A stretch of DNA of 64,000 nucleotides from an uncultured bacterium (GCA_949298795.1 CASFXV010000003.1:44620-108619); one strand, 5' to 3'; counted from the stretch's first letter, positions 1 through 9,820 are shown. The notes: generated by a model from the sequence alone, not told the origin. Translations and numbers: made by a program.

Positions 1-1063
1 AAAATACGCTGGCCAAATCACCAATTTCATTATTGGGAATTTCCACATCGGCTTGGGTAGGGATATAATTATCCTCTTCCCGCAAACGGATAGCCGCCGC
101 CTGCAAACGCCCTAACGGGCGGGTAATAGGAATAATAACCAAATAACTTACAATGACTACAAACAATATCATTCCTATCACAATAACCAGTAAATCCACT
201 AAAGAACTAAAGGTGTCTTCCAATAACAAAGCGGTGGGCTGGTCCGCCGGCTGCATAACAAATACCGTCCAATGCGCTTGGGCAACCTCCGCCGAGGCCA
301 CCAACATATGCTCTCCGTCCGGCATGACAATTTCCCCGGAGCGCCGTGCCCCCAGCTGGCGTTCTATATATAAAGCTTTTTCCCGCAACGACGGCTGCGC
401 CTCCAGCGCCAACCCATGCGGAGCCCCGGAATAAGAAATAATCGTTCCATCGGAAGCAAATACCAATACCTGCATGTCCTGTGGAAATGCCGATAATAAA
501 CTTCCCCCCAAATCACTTAAATCCAACTCCACCACCATGACGCCCGTCACTTCTTTGTCGTCTAAATGTTCCCGAATGGGAAAAGCCATTAAGGCAGACA
601 TCTTTCCGTCCGCCCGCTTAACAGAGCCAACATAAGCCTGTCCATTCATTACACAAGTGGTTAAAATGTTATCCAGTTCGGCCGCGTAACTAAACCGGCT
701 GGCTGCGTCGCTGGAATAAAACAACTGCTGCCCATTACTGTTTAAAACAGAAATATGAGTAATACCCGGGTTGCGTTCACGCAAGTAATCTATATCGGTT
801 TGGTCTATAAAACGGTGGCCGCCAAAATCGGTATGTAAATCAGTAAAAATGGAAAAAACATTCGCCCGGCGCGTTACGTTATTGCGCAAAATAGACACCA
901 AGCGGCTGGCAACCGCCTGTTGCTTTTCCAAAAGTTCATTATTTAATAAACGGTTGTTTACCCCCAACACATGGTATCCAATAATAAAAATAGGCACAAT
1001 GGATACAATGCTTAAAACCAATAACGCTTTAGGAAATAAACCACCCAGCTTATATTTCACCAT
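1..1063 (-). CDS. HAMP-containing membrane sensor with extracytoplasmic Cache-like domain (3' part outside window)
   Basis: The frame is open from an ATG at 1063 to the window edge, so the C-terminus is missing. Residues about 10-30 form a membrane helix. They are followed by about 240 extracytoplasmic residues with the fold pattern of a double Cache sensor (segments such as ITHISVLNSNGQQLFYSS and GVMVVELDLSDLG). A second helix (LVIVIGMILFVVIVSYLVI) and a HAMP start (PITRPLGRLQAAA, then NNEIGDLA) come next. The output domain (methyl-accepting, kinase, cyclase or other) cannot be seen. The gene lies after a terminator, so it is probably a separate transcript from the Tad operon. The architecture is well supported; the function is unknown. 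Confidence 0.75.
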   Translation of the reverse strand, partial: MVKYKLGGLFPKALLVLSIVSIVPIFIIGYHVLGVNNRLLNNELLEKQQAVASRLVSILRNNVTRRANVFSIFTDLHTDFGGHRFIDQTDIDYLRERNPGITHISVLNSNGQQLFYSSDAASRFSYAAELDNILTTCVMNGQAYVGSVKRADGKMSALMAFPIREHLDDKEVTGVMVVELDLSDLGGSLLSAFPQDMQVLVFASDGTIISYSGAPHGLALEAQPSLREKALYIERQLGARRSGEIVMPDGEHMLVASAEVAQAHWTVFVMQPADQPTALLLEDTFSSLVDLLVIVIGMILFVVIVSYLVIIPITRPLGRLQAAAIRLREEDNYIPTQADVEIPNNEIGDLASVF

Positions 1064-1088
1064 GAGAGCCCTTCCGTTTTATCTAAGG

Positions 1089-1123
1089 GAAAGCGGGGAC
1101 TGGCAAACCAGCCCCCGCTTTTA
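1089..1123 (-). terminator. Rho-independent terminator ending the Tad operon
   Basis: A 13-bp stem with one G-U pair on the minus strand (AAGCGGGGGCTGG with CCAGTCCCCGCTT, loop TTTG) is followed by a short T run. It sits 35 nt downstream of the thioredoxin-fold gene stop and separates that operon from the sensor gene at the window edge. Confidence 0.75.
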
Positions 1124-1157
1124 TTATAGAAACTAAATGATTAGTTCTGCACGCTTT

Positions 1158-2105
1158 TTAGCAGCTTCCGGCAGGAACAGCTTGCCCATTGGCGGCAGGG
1201 GCGCTCGGGTTCATAAACTCAAACCCTTCCAATTCAGCTACGCCGCCAAAATCCAACACCACTTTTCCTTCCCACAAGAAAGAAGGAGAAGCGTTAACGC
1301 CGTACTCTTCGGTATACTTAGCTTCTTGCTTTAATAATTCCACCCCTTCCGTATCAAATTTTTTCATGATTTTTTTGCTGTTAATGCCCGCTTCTTCCAT
1401 GGCTTTATCCCAGCGGCTGGAGCGGTAGTCTTTGTTGCGGATTTCCAAATATTTCCAGAATTTTTTAGGATAGTATTTGGCAATTAACAGCTGGCGGATG
1501 TTTTCTTCCCATTCGGCGGAACCATGCAAGCTGGAAAAACCGTCTTTGTCGCTGTAATTTACGATATAGCGCACGCGAATATCTTTGCCTTCCGGCAATT
1601 TGCCCGCTTTTTGGGCTTCAATAATTTTATTTTCAGCCATGGCGCCATAAGGGCATTGAGACATTACAAAAAGTTCCAACACGCCCGGTTTGGCTTCTTT
1701 TTCCGGCAATACGCCTTGGCGGGTTTGCTTGGGCAAAGCAATAAATTCATCTTTTTCAATAGCTACACCATATTGAATATGCTGCGCCAGTTTTTCTTTA
1801 ATGGCATCCGTCTTTTTAATTAAATACAAAGGTAAAAAGGAATAATCCATTTCTGCCAGTTTAGGATCTTTTTTAGCTTCTTCAACCGTTACTTTGGTTA
1901 CTTTAGGCTCCATACCTAAAAACTGGGCAATCCCCTCGGTAAGCTGAGGATCTTCTTTCCCGGCGTTATAATCTTGCGCCTCAATGATAATGAACTCAGC
2001 CGTTTGTTTTTTATCAGCCTTAGCCGTTTTGGCGGTCTTAGCCGTTGCGGCAAAAGCAACGCCGGCCACAGCAAAAGCCAACAATACTGTTAATATTTTT
2101 TTCAT
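1158..2105 (-). CDS. Exported DsbA/thioredoxin-fold protein with CPYG motif
   Basis: The 315-residue protein has a clear signal peptide (MKKILTVLLAFAVAGVAFA) and then an Ala/Lys/Thr-rich linker. Around residues 155-165 lies FVMSQCPYGAMAE, a CxxG-type thioredoxin-fold motif with a single cysteine, followed by a helical insert and the cis-Pro-like segment NASPSFLWEG. The C-terminus ends in Cys. Family members act in periplasmic thiol-disulfide chemistry, but the one-cysteine motif may mean isomerase, glutathionylation-like or non-redox use. I chose the ATG at 2105 because the signal peptide starts there and longer versions overlap the upstream gene. It is the last gene before the terminator and may serve folding of the Cys-rich surface protein encoded at 13301-17896; that link is inference. 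Confidence 0.75.
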   Translation of the reverse strand: MKKILTVLLAFAVAGVAFAATAKTAKTAKADKKQTAEFIIIEAQDYNAGKEDPQLTEGIAQFLGMEPKVTKVTVEEAKKDPKLAEMDYSFLPLYLIKKTDAIKEKLAQHIQYGVAIEKDEFIALPKQTRQGVLPEKEAKPGVLELFVMSQCPYGAMAENKIIEAQKAGKLPEGKDIRVRYIVNYSDKDGFSSLHGSAEWEENIRQLLIAKYYPKKFWKYLEIRNKDYRSSRWDKAMEEAGINSKKIMKKFDTEGVELLKQEAKYTEEYGVNASPSFLWEGKVVLDFGGVAELEGFEFMNPSAPAANGQAVPAGSC

Positions 2106-2122
2106 TGTCTGTAATCTCCTGT

Positions 2123-2392
2123 TTATTTGTCTTCTAATTCTACCCTTACGCCGCGAATCCCCACAGCGCACAAAATATTATACGCCAATAAAAAGAACAC
2201 CACGCTTACCAATGCAAGCAAAGTGCCTTGAATGGAACGCATAATTAAAGTCATAATATAATCCAGCGTGATAGCTCCGTCCGGATTAAACAGTTCTAAC
2301 AACGCGGTAATTAACATCACCGCAAATACCGCTACCGGAAAGGCGGAAAAAATAACGTTGCCGATTGCTATCTTTTTTATTTCTACTCTCAT
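2123..2392 (-). CDS. Small two-helix membrane protein (DUF3566-like)
   Basis: The 89-residue protein has two hydrophobic segments (residues about 8-33 and 51-80). The second half (FFLLAYNILCAVGIRGVRVELED) resembles the end of DUF3566 proteins, where a membrane helix runs into LYNL...GGVEVTL; I recognise this only by pattern. It lies 24 nt after the sensor gene and 17 nt before the thioredoxin-fold gene, so it is cotranscribed. No catalytic residues are visible. The function is unknown. Confidence 0.6.
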   Translation of the reverse strand: MRVEIKKIAIGNVIFSAFPVAVFAVMLITALLELFNPDGAITLDYIMTLIMRSIQGTLLALVSVVFFLLAYNILCAVGIRGVRVELEDK

Positions 2393-2416
2393 AAACTCTC
2401 CCTAAATGAAACCCGG

Positions 2417-3523
2417 CTACTTCTCCGGTTCCAACACCAAAACCATGCGGTTTTTACCGGCATCATCCGGTAATTGTACGGCCTTCACTAAACATTGTAC
2501 ATTTTTATTAATCACTGTGCCGCGCAAAACTTTGGTGGGGTTTTCCAACGCTTCCCCTACCACTTGAATAATATTCTGCTGGCGTCCGTCAAAAATATCC
2601 AACAAATGTACAGGTCCAGATTTTTTACTGTTCAATTCAAAATTGGTGTATAAAATATTGTTATTCTCATCTATCACCAACGCCCGGGAGCCTTTAGGAA
2701 CTGTAACGGCCAAAATGGTTTTCCACCATTTGCGTTCTTTTTCCAAAGACATAATTTCCACATTTTCCAAGCTTTTGATGTCTTCCCGTATTTTTAACAA
2801 CAAATTATCTATCGCTTTGGCCACGTCGCCAATTTCATCACCGCGGGCCGGGAAAGAAAGCGTCAACGTATTTAAAGAAACAGCATCCACCGCATCTTTT
2901 AAACTGTCCAACGGGCGCAAAATCTTAAGCAGCATAAACAAATACAATACGCCGCCAATAAGCAATATCATAAAAAACACACCAATGGTATAACGCACCA
3001 TGGCGGAATGTATCAGCTCTTTGGCGCTGGCGCGGGAAACGGCTACGTTAACAACCCCTGCCACCGTATCTTTTGCCAATAACGGAATAGCCATATCATA
3101 GGTATTTCCGTCATCATACATAATGGCTTTGGGGGAACGTTCATTAATGGCGTAAACCACGGCGCTGGTGGGAAAACCTACCGTAGCGTTAAAATCAGAA
3201 TATGATTTGCCCAAAAACTGCGTATTTTCATGCCAGCGGATGGAACCGTCATAGTTAAAATAAATCAAATCCTTGATACGGTCATCATTATTCTTCCAGG
3301 ATTTCATGATATCCGCTTCCACAAACGTTACCGGCCCTTTAGGGCGCGAAGCCAGGGCCGTTACCAACCGGGGAGCGCGAAAGCGAACCATTTCCACCAT
3401 TTCATTTTGCAATTTTTTATCAAAGACGAATTTGAACATATTGTAATACACCAGCCCGCCAAACACCGCCGCATACAATGATACCAGTGCAAACCACAAT
3501 ATCCACTTAGGAGTCAATTTCAT
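2417..3523 (-). CDS. Membrane sensor with periplasmic domain, HAMP and PAS-like domain, no kinase
   Basis: The 368-residue protein has helix 1 at residues about 8-30 and a periplasmic domain of roughly 145 residues. Within it, DLIYFNYDGSIRWHENT and VAGVVNVAVS are typical of Cache-type sensors. Helix 2 (about 178-202) leads into a HAMP domain (ILRPLDSLKDAVDAV through RGDEIGDVAKAIDNLL), a coiled coil, and a C-terminal PAS-like domain (ALVIDENNNILYTNFELN). No histidine kinase, GGDEF or methyl-accepting region follows, although the stop is clear. It probably modulates a partner protein, perhaps controlling the pilus operon in which it sits. That role is inference. Confidence 0.7.
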   Translation of the reverse strand: MKLTPKWILWFALVSLYAAVFGGLVYYNMFKFVFDKKLQNEMVEMVRFRAPRLVTALASRPKGPVTFVEADIMKSWKNNDDRIKDLIYFNYDGSIRWHENTQFLGKSYSDFNATVGFPTSAVVYAINERSPKAIMYDDGNTYDMAIPLLAKDTVAGVVNVAVSRASAKELIHSAMVRYTIGVFFMILLIGGVLYLFMLLKILRPLDSLKDAVDAVSLNTLTLSFPARGDEIGDVAKAIDNLLLKIREDIKSLENVEIMSLEKERKWWKTILAVTVPKGSRALVIDENNNILYTNFELNSKKSGPVHLLDIFDGRQQNIIQVVGEALENPTKVLRGTVINKNVQCLVKAVQLPDDAGKNRMVLVLEPEK

Positions 3524-3541
3524 AATTTCAAATCCTCTTTA

Positions 3542-4906
3542 TTAACGTATACCGGTTAACTCTTCCACTTTCTGCAAGCCGATGGCCGCATCGGAGTTGC
3601 CCGGGTCTAACTGCACGGCCTGCACCCATGCGGCGCGGGCCCGCTCGTAATCATCCTGAGTAAAAGCGTCCAACCCTTCTACGTATTTCTGACGGGAAGC
3701 CGCCCGCGCTTCTTCCGATACCTGGCCCGTGGTAGGAGCCAATTCTGGCAAAGTTTCATTTACGCCCACCGTTTCAGGCAAGGGCTCCGCCGGTTCCGGC
3801 TTTACTTCCGGCTGGGTAGTAACAGAAGTGGATTCAATCACCTCTTCCACAATATTGCCCTGGGCGTCCTTCGTGCGTTTTACAGAGCGGAACTTCTTTT
3901 CTTGGGCAATACGCAAAGCGTTTTCTTTGGCGTTGCGGGCTTTCTTAATCCAAGAATCCATCTCCGCCGTATTGGAACCCCACTTTTTGGCTTTCGTCCA
4001 ATAAGCGATGGCGGAATCGTACTTTCCGCCGCCATACGCTTTGCTGCCCGCATTGGCATAACCGTTATAAATCTCATCTTTCAGCTGCATCATGTATTTT
4101 TGTACGCGCTGATCGCCCGGCTGGATTTTCATAATCCGTTCAAATACAGAGTAAGCTTCCACGTATTGGCCTTGGTTATAATAGGCCATGGCCTTTTCCA
4201 TATATTCCTGTACCTGTTGCTTGCGCACCACGTTTTCCGTTTGGGAAATCTTCGTCACCAAGCTGGCGTCCTCTTTGCGAATCATGAGTGCGTTATACCA
4301 ATTATCCAACGCTTTTTGATAGTCTCCCGCGTCATAAGCCCTGTCGCCGCGGCGTACATATTCGCCCGCAATGTCAGCGGTGATTTTACGTTTCCAAGTC
4401 ATCGCTTTGCTGTTTCCGGGGCGAATGGTTAAAATTTCGTCTAATTTTTGGTTTGCCTCTACCAGGCGTCCGCTGTCATATAAACGCAGGGCCTCTTGAA
4501 ATTTAGCCTCTATTACTTGGGACTCTGACACCGTACCGTAAGTCCCCATATGATTGGCTTGCAACGCCAAAGTTTGGGCCTGGGTAAAGTTTGGGTCAAT
4601 GCTTAAAATGGTTTGGGCCAATTCCTGTGCGCGCTGGTAGTCCCCCTGTTTATATAATTGATACGCGTTTTCATATACCATACGCAAGGTATAATTTTGA
4701 ATACGCTGCTTTTCCAACTGAACGGTAGAAAGGTATTGTTTGCGTTCTTCCACATCATTTAAGGTTCCTAAGGAAATCTTGCTTAAATCCAACAGCATGC
4801 CGGCTTCCTTACCATGTTGGCGAACCGGAATTTCCCGCAAAACCGGAGCGGCTATTGTTGGAAACGCCACTGCAGCACACAAAACCAATAAAAAATATTT
4901 TTTCAT
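3542..4906 (-). CDS. Exported TPR-repeat protein (TadD-like position)
   Basis: The 454-residue protein has a signal peptide (MKKYFLLVLCAAVAFPTIA). Tetratricopeptide repeats are spread through it, for example YQLYKQGDYQRAQELAQTIL, LRLYDSGRLVEANQKLDEIL, MAYYNQGQYVEAYSVFERIM and a last one near the C-terminus (FTQDDYERARAAWVQAVQ). A Pro/Glu-rich linker at about 360-400 precedes the final repeat. It sits directly downstream of tadC, where Tad loci often carry the TPR protein TadD. It would act as a periplasmic scaffold for pilus assembly. TPR and export are certain; the TadD assignment is by position. Confidence 0.75.
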   Translation of the reverse strand: MKKYFLLVLCAAVAFPTIAAPVLREIPVRQHGKEAGMLLDLSKISLGTLNDVEERKQYLSTVQLEKQRIQNYTLRMVYENAYQLYKQGDYQRAQELAQTILSIDPNFTQAQTLALQANHMGTYGTVSESQVIEAKFQEALRLYDSGRLVEANQKLDEILTIRPGNSKAMTWKRKITADIAGEYVRRGDRAYDAGDYQKALDNWYNALMIRKEDASLVTKISQTENVVRKQQVQEYMEKAMAYYNQGQYVEAYSVFERIMKIQPGDQRVQKYMMQLKDEIYNGYANAGSKAYGGGKYDSAIAYWTKAKKWGSNTAEMDSWIKKARNAKENALRIAQEKKFRSVKRTKDAQGNIVEEVIESTSVTTQPEVKPEPAEPLPETVGVNETLPELAPTTGQVSEEARAASRQKYVEGLDAFTQDDYERARAAWVQAVQLDPGNSDAAIGLQKVEELTGIR

Positions 4907-4918
4907 AAGATATCCTCT

Positions 4919-5812
4919 TTAAAAACTAAGCCCGCCCGCCAGTAGGCCTTTCACCATGGGGGCAAGAATTAAAATAAAAATCGTCGGGAAAATAAAGAAA
5001 AACAACGGAAACAACATCTTGGTAGACGCTTGCGCCGCTAACTTTTCCGCCAGGCTTAAACGACGAGAGCGTAAGTCCGTAGAAAAGTTGCGCAGCAAAT
5101 CCACCAAGCTGGTACCTAATTCATCGGACTGTTTAATCAGCCCCACCAATGAGCGAATTTCCTGCACCCCCGTTCTAGCGGAAAAACGGTCCAGCGCTTC
5201 ACGCCGTGAATAACCTAATTTAATCTCATTAATGGTTTTCTCTAATTCCTCTTCCAAAACGGTTTTTTCTTTGGCGATTTTAATAATACGCTCAAAAGCG
5301 GTTAAATAATCCAAACCAGACTCAATAATCAAAGCGGCCAAATCCACCGTGGTAGAAAAGTTACCCAATATCTCCGCCTGACGTTTTTGTATTTTACTCT
5401 TTAACATCAAGTCCGGCAAATAAAAACCTACAGGAAAGGCTATTATCGTTATCAAAAAACTTTGGAAAATAATCAAAGCGCCTACCGGAAAGGCGATAGC
5501 CAACCCCACTTTAAGATACAAAATATCTACCGGCTGCGGAGTATCCGGGCTGCCCAGCTGCAGGTGCATTTCTTCCAACGATTTTTCCAAATGAAAAGTA
5601 TGCAGAAAAAACAATGCCAAACGGTCAAAAAATTTATCCGGGTTTAATTTGGAAAAACTGGACGTGGATTTAAAACGGCGTACGGCAACGTCCACCAGCT
5701 CCTCTTTTTCTTCTTTAGGAGACAGCAACGCCAACACCCCGATAAATAAAGCGATGGTGCCAATAATTGCACAAAAGCCTAATAATAAGCGCAAACCTAA
5801 TGATACTTCCAT
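4919..5812 (-). CDS. tadC: Tad pilus inner-membrane platform protein TadC
   Basis: The 297-residue protein has membrane segments at the N-terminus (about 7-29), the middle (about 100-130) and the C-terminus (about 265-290). Between them lies the type II secretion F domain (STTVDLAALIIESGLDYLTA, then EELEKTINEIKLGYSRREAL and QSDELGTSLVDLLRNFS). TadC and TadB form the inner-membrane platform that the TadA ATPase works on. The length is normal for the family. It overlaps the stop of the upstream tadB by one base (ATGA-type junction), so translation is probably coupled. Confidence 0.85.
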   Translation of the reverse strand: MEVSLGLRLLLGFCAIIGTIALFIGVLALLSPKEEKEELVDVAVRRFKSTSSFSKLNPDKFFDRLALFFLHTFHLEKSLEEMHLQLGSPDTPQPVDILYLKVGLAIAFPVGALIIFQSFLITIIAFPVGFYLPDLMLKSKIQKRQAEILGNFSTTVDLAALIIESGLDYLTAFERIIKIAKEKTVLEEELEKTINEIKLGYSRREALDRFSARTGVQEIRSLVGLIKQSDELGTSLVDLLRNFSTDLRSRRLSLAEKLAAQASTKMLFPLFFFIFPTIFILILAPMVKGLLAGGLSF

Positions 5813-7497
5813 TATACTTTCACCTCGCCTATCTTTCTAATAATCTTCATGCCGATGGAAATCCACACAATACAGAAAAAGAATACCATCATACCCCCCG
5901 GGCTGCCATAAAAAGAAACCATTTCTCCCGGGCGGAAAAGAAACATAACGCCCATCATCAAAAACGGCATTACGCAAACCACAATGGCCTGGATTTTTTG
6001 CTGGGCCGTCATAGCCTGCAGCTTTTCTTCCAGCTTGCTTTCTTCCCGGATATTTTCCACCAAGCGGGCAAAAATAACCGTTAAGTTACCGCCGACCTGC
6101 CGCTGAATAACAATGGCTTTGATAATATAGCTTAACATGCGGCTGTCTATGCGGTCGTTCATGCCGTCTAACGCTTTTTCAAAAGGAGTACCCAACTGAT
6201 AATTTTTAATCACCAGGCCAAATTCATCCGAAATGGGCGGGCGCATTTCCGTAGAGACTTTTTCAAACCCCTGCACAATATCCATACCGGAACGCAGCGA
6301 GTTTGAAAGTAAAATCAGCGCGTCCATCAGCTGGGCATTAATTTTGCGCCCGCGCGCTTTTTTAAGGGAATCCAACACCGCTTCCGGCATACGGATACTG
6401 GCAAATACCCCAATGCCCACAAACACCAAAAAGGAAAATAAGCCGCCAAATCCGCCCATACTAAAACCCGCAAATAACCCCAGCAACGCAAAAAGGCCTA
6501 TCGTACCAAAAACAATATACCGGATATCTATCGTTAAAAACTGTCTGTTAAAATCTTCCGCCCAAGCCACACTTTTTACGCGGTAATCTTCCATCATCAG
6601 TTCAATGCTTTGCCGTTTGACCTCTAAAAATAAAAATACCGCCAAACCCGCCAAGGCACTGCCAATAATCAGCATAACCAAATACATCATTTTGTCAGCG
6701 GCTGTCGTTTGTATGGCTTTAGGATCCGGCGGGAAAGTAGGAATAGCGCTAGACATAAACTCCGCATACAGCTGATTGGAGAAAACCACCACCGCCTGAA
6801 CCGCTTTGCGGTATTTATCATCCCGCTCTTTGGAAGGAGCGGAGAAAGATTCTATGGTGCTGAAAAATTCATTATTAATTAACTCTAACGTGGCCAGCAT
6901 GGCGCGCCCGCGGCCGCCCATACTGTCTTTCATAATTAAAGGTTTGGAACCAAACAACAAATCTTTATTTAAGCGGTCCAGCGTAGCCACTAAATTGATA
7001 CGGTTCCCCACATAACCGCGCACCAACTGATCTATAGAAATAGGCTGAGAAGGGTCCATAGACATAGCCGCCCGGTCCAAATACAAATAAACGTTAGAAA
7101 ACGCCTGGCGCCACAAATCCGCCTCGCTGTAAGTTCCTTCGCCGGGAATATAAACCACTTTGGTCTTATCCATCCGGTCCAGCTCCGGCTCTTTATGAAC
7201 GGTTACTATTTGCCCGTTCGCGTCTTTTGTTTTTACGTCTTCCCCCTCCACAAACCACTTAGGCGGCTTTACCACCGTGCCGGCGTTCGGGCAAGAAGAA
7301 GGCAATTCCTGCGTTTTCTTGTTAAGAGGAACTTTTGCATCAAACATTTCCGCCAAAATGCGCATTTTTTCTTTGGCGCATTCTATGCGGTTCTTATCCG
7401 CTTTGCCCAACCCCCGGGCCAATACAGGCGCCGGAGCCCCAACTAAGCCCAAGGAAAAAACAGCAATCAAAGCAAAAAATAAAAAATTCTTCTTCAT
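5812..7497 (-). CDS. tadB: TadB-like platform protein with large exported N-terminal domain
   Basis: The 561-residue protein is nearly twice the usual TadB length. A signal peptide (MKKNFLFFALIAVFSLGLVG) is followed by about 230 residues of an unrecognised, probably periplasmic domain. Then come a membrane helix (about 268-290), a further hydrophobic pair (about 322-368), and the type II secretion F domain (DALILLSNSLRSGMDIVQGFEKV, KAIVIQRQVGGNLTVIFARL). Two more helices close the protein. The F domain makes the TadB role secure. The N-terminal domain has no visible homologue and may contact the secretin or CpaB across the periplasm; that is inference. Confidence 0.82.
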   Translation of the reverse strand: MKKNFLFFALIAVFSLGLVGAPAPVLARGLGKADKNRIECAKEKMRILAEMFDAKVPLNKKTQELPSSCPNAGTVVKPPKWFVEGEDVKTKDANGQIVTVHKEPELDRMDKTKVVYIPGEGTYSEADLWRQAFSNVYLYLDRAAMSMDPSQPISIDQLVRGYVGNRINLVATLDRLNKDLLFGSKPLIMKDSMGGRGRAMLATLELINNEFFSTIESFSAPSKERDDKYRKAVQAVVVFSNQLYAEFMSSAIPTFPPDPKAIQTTAADKMMYLVMLIIGSALAGLAVFLFLEVKRQSIELMMEDYRVKSVAWAEDFNRQFLTIDIRYIVFGTIGLFALLGLFAGFSMGGFGGLFSFLVFVGIGVFASIRMPEAVLDSLKKARGRKINAQLMDALILLSNSLRSGMDIVQGFEKVSTEMRPPISDEFGLVIKNYQLGTPFEKALDGMNDRIDSRMLSYIIKAIVIQRQVGGNLTVIFARLVENIREESKLEEKLQAMTAQQKIQAIVVCVMPFLMMGVMFLFRPGEMVSFYGSPGGMMVFFFCIVWISIGMKIIRKIGEVKV

Positions 7498-7510
7498 TTC
7501 AAACTCCGTT

Positions 7511-9820
7511 TTATTTCACTGCCGGGGGAGGCGGCGGAACCGCAGGTCCGCTGGCCGCTTGCGCCGGGGAGAGTATCGGTTTGCCGCTTTCATCAAACGG
7601 AACCGCATTCTTAGTAAAAATATCTTCCGGAAGGGGAACCCCTTTTGCCTTAAAATCATTAAAGAAAGAAGGAATGTTTCCCGTAGGAGCAAAGAAACCT
7701 TGCACTTTTCCGTTTTCGTCCACACCGGTTTGTACATAACGGAACAAGTCCACAGACTGGATTTCATTATTCTTCTGACCGGTCATTTCCGTAATATAGG
7801 TTACTTTTCTGGACCCGTCGGAAAAACGGGAAAGCTGTACAATCATGTTCACGGCGGAAGAAATCATCTCCCGGATAGCAAAAATCGGCAAATCCGCACC
7901 CGTCTGCATGCACATGGCTTCCAAGCGGGACAGCCCGTCGCGCGGCGTATTGGCGTGAATGGTGGTTAAAGACCCTTCGTGACCGGTATTCATGGCCTGT
8001 AACATGTCCAACGCTTCGCCGCCGCGGCACTCCCCTACTACAATTCGGTCCGGACGCATACGCAAACAGTTCTTTACCAAATCTTGAATGGTAATGGCCC
8101 CTTTGCCTTCCACGTTTGGCGGACGGCTTTCCAAAGACACCCAGTGCGGCTGCTGCAAACGAAGTTCGGCCGTGTCTTCCACCGTAATAATACGTTCATC
8201 GTTGGCAATATAGCCGGATAAGGCGTTTAAAAATGTAGTTTTACCGGTACCCGTACCGCCGCAAACAATAATGTTCTTGCGGATGCGGACGCATTTCTCC
8301 AAAAAATCCATACATTCCCGGCTGATGGTGCCAAAACGGAAATAATCTTCCGGACCAAACGGCTTTTGTGAGAAACGACGAATAGTAAGCGTAGGGCCGG
8401 AAACCGCCAGCGGAGCAATAATGGCGTTTACACGGGAACCGTCTTTTAAACGCGCGTCCACCAGCGGGACGGATTCGTCAATACGACGCCCTAAAGGAGA
8501 TACAATACGCTTAATTACCTGAACAACCTGATCGTTATTGCGGAATTTATATTTGGTAAGCGTTAATTTACCTTTTTGTTCGATGAAAATCTTATCAAAA
8601 GCATTTACCATGATTTCGGTAACGCTTGGATCGCGCATTAAATTTTCAAGCGGCCCCAAACCTAAAATTTCATCTAACAATTCCGAACTAAAACGTACGC
8701 GCTGGTCGCGTGAAAATTGCAGGTTGGGCTGCTTTTGCAAAATATCATCTACAATAGCAGCCACACGCTTGCGGGTCTGCTCGCTGGCGGAACTTTCATC
8801 ACTGACGACAATATGCTCAATTTCCAGCGTACGGACAACCTCTTTATGGATTTTTTGCTTTAAATCATCCCAAAAAGACATCTTCGTCTTAGCGGAAGAG
8901 GAAGAGTCCTCCCCTTCCACCGCAAAATGAGAATTTTCCGCCTTGGTTTCATTGTTTTGGAATAAAACCGGACTCCAAATCTCTTTGGCGGCCTGGGTAA
9001 ATTCTTCATCAGAAACTTCCGCCACCCAGTCTTTCGGGGCGGGTTTTAAATCGCGTATTTGGGCTAAAAGCAAACGAAGGCCTTTTATCCATTCGCTCTG
9101 CGGGTTAACGATAATTTCTATTTCGCGGCGGTTGGACGAAGCCATAATGCCTTCGTCCCACGGTAAAAACACATCAATATTGCGCCCCAACAGCGAAGTG
9201 TAAACCCGCTCCATTTCTTCATAAGGAATAGAGCCGGGGGTATCATAAGAATTGCAAATAACATTAATGCGTTCCAGCGGGTAACGCTGTTCTTTGTAAT
9301 CATTAAAAAGCTGTATGGTGGAGTTTAAATGAGAACGCGTTGCGTGCGTGACCCAAAAAATCTTGTCAGAAATATCAAACGCAAACGCCTGCATGGGGAA
9401 ACTGGAATCCACGTCTAAAAAGATATCAAACGTTTGGGAAAGGCGTGATAAAATAGGAATTAAAATCTTGGGGCTGATGCTGGCTACTTGCGCGCGCGTA
9501 TTGCCCAAAGGCAACACGCCCACCCCCCATTGGGACATGGAAATTTTCCCGCGCAAAAGCCCCCCCACTACCGCAATATTCGTGTTGCCCAGCGTGCGCA
9601 AAATATCCGCTACGCTGACCGGCTTTTTAATATTTAAATAAAAACTATGTTCTTGGCGGGCTAACGGGTCCAGCGGAACAATAAGAACAGGCCTTTTTTG
9701 AATACCCGCCCAGCCTAACGCTAAGTTAAGTACGAGGGTGGTCTTCCCCGCCCCTTCTTTCGGGCCGGAGAAAGTAATAATTTTAGCGTCTGTTTTTAAA
9801 GAAGGGTCCTGTTCAGCCAT
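7511..9820 (-). CDS. TadZ-TadA fusion: MinD/ParA-like domain joined to pilus assembly ATPase
   Basis: The 769-residue protein combines two genes that are normally separate. Residues about 13-270 are a CpaE/TadZ-like domain with a deviant Walker A ([17 protein letters not shown]). After a Glu/Ser-rich linker, residues about 330-700 are the CpaF/TadA secretion ATPase. It shows [19 protein letters not shown], the Walker [16 protein letters not shown], the Asp box [11 protein letters not shown], the Walker B region [21 protein letters not shown] and the His box [12 protein letters not shown] Pro-rich tail ends the chain. TadZ normally positions the machine and TadA powers pilus extension, so fusion fixes their ratio at one to one. 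No frameshift or internal start is needed to explain it. Confidence 0.92.
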   Translation of the reverse strand: MAEQDPSLKTDAKIITFSGPKEGAGKTTLVLNLALGWAGIQKRPVLIVPLDPLARQEHSFYLNIKKPVSVADILRTLGNTNIAVVGGLLRGKISMSQWGVGVLPLGNTRAQVASISPKILIPILSRLSQTFDIFLDVDSSFPMQAFAFDISDKIFWVTHATRSHLNSTIQLFNDYKEQRYPLERINVICNSYDTPGSIPYEEMERVYTSLLGRNIDVFLPWDEGIMASSNRREIEIIVNPQSEWIKGLRLLLAQIRDLKPAPKDWVAEVSDEEFTQAAKEIWSPVLFQNNETKAENSHFAVEGEDSSSSAKTKMSFWDDLKQKIHKEVVRTLEIEHIVVSDESSASEQTRKRVAAIVDDILQKQPNLQFSRDQRVRFSSELLDEILGLGPLENLMRDPSVTEIMVNAFDKIFIEQKGKLTLTKYKFRNNDQVVQVIKRIVSPLGRRIDESVPLVDARLKDGSRVNAIIAPLAVSGPTLTIRRFSQKPFGPEDYFRFGTISRECMDFLEKCVRIRKNIIVCGGTGTGKTTFLNALSGYIANDERIITVEDTAELRLQQPHWVSLESRPPNVEGKGAITIQDLVKNCLRMRPDRIVVGECRGGEALDMLQAMNTGHEGSLTTIHANTPRDGLSRLEAMCMQTGADLPIFAIREMISSAVNMIVQLSRFSDGSRKVTYITEMTGQKNNEIQSVDLFRYVQTGVDENGKVQGFFAPTGNIPSFFNDFKAKGVPLPEDIFTKNAVPFDESGKPILSPAQAASGPAVPPPPPAVK

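Noticed and set aside
1158..2171. Longer version of the thioredoxin-fold gene beginning at 2171
   Set aside because: The extra 22 residues are basic, overlap the upstream gene by 49 nt and precede a perfect signal peptide start at 2105.
7277..7969. Plus-strand 230-residue ORF opposite tadB and the TadZ-TadA fusion
   Set aside because: It is the antisense shadow of two clear genes, rich in Arg and with no domain pattern.
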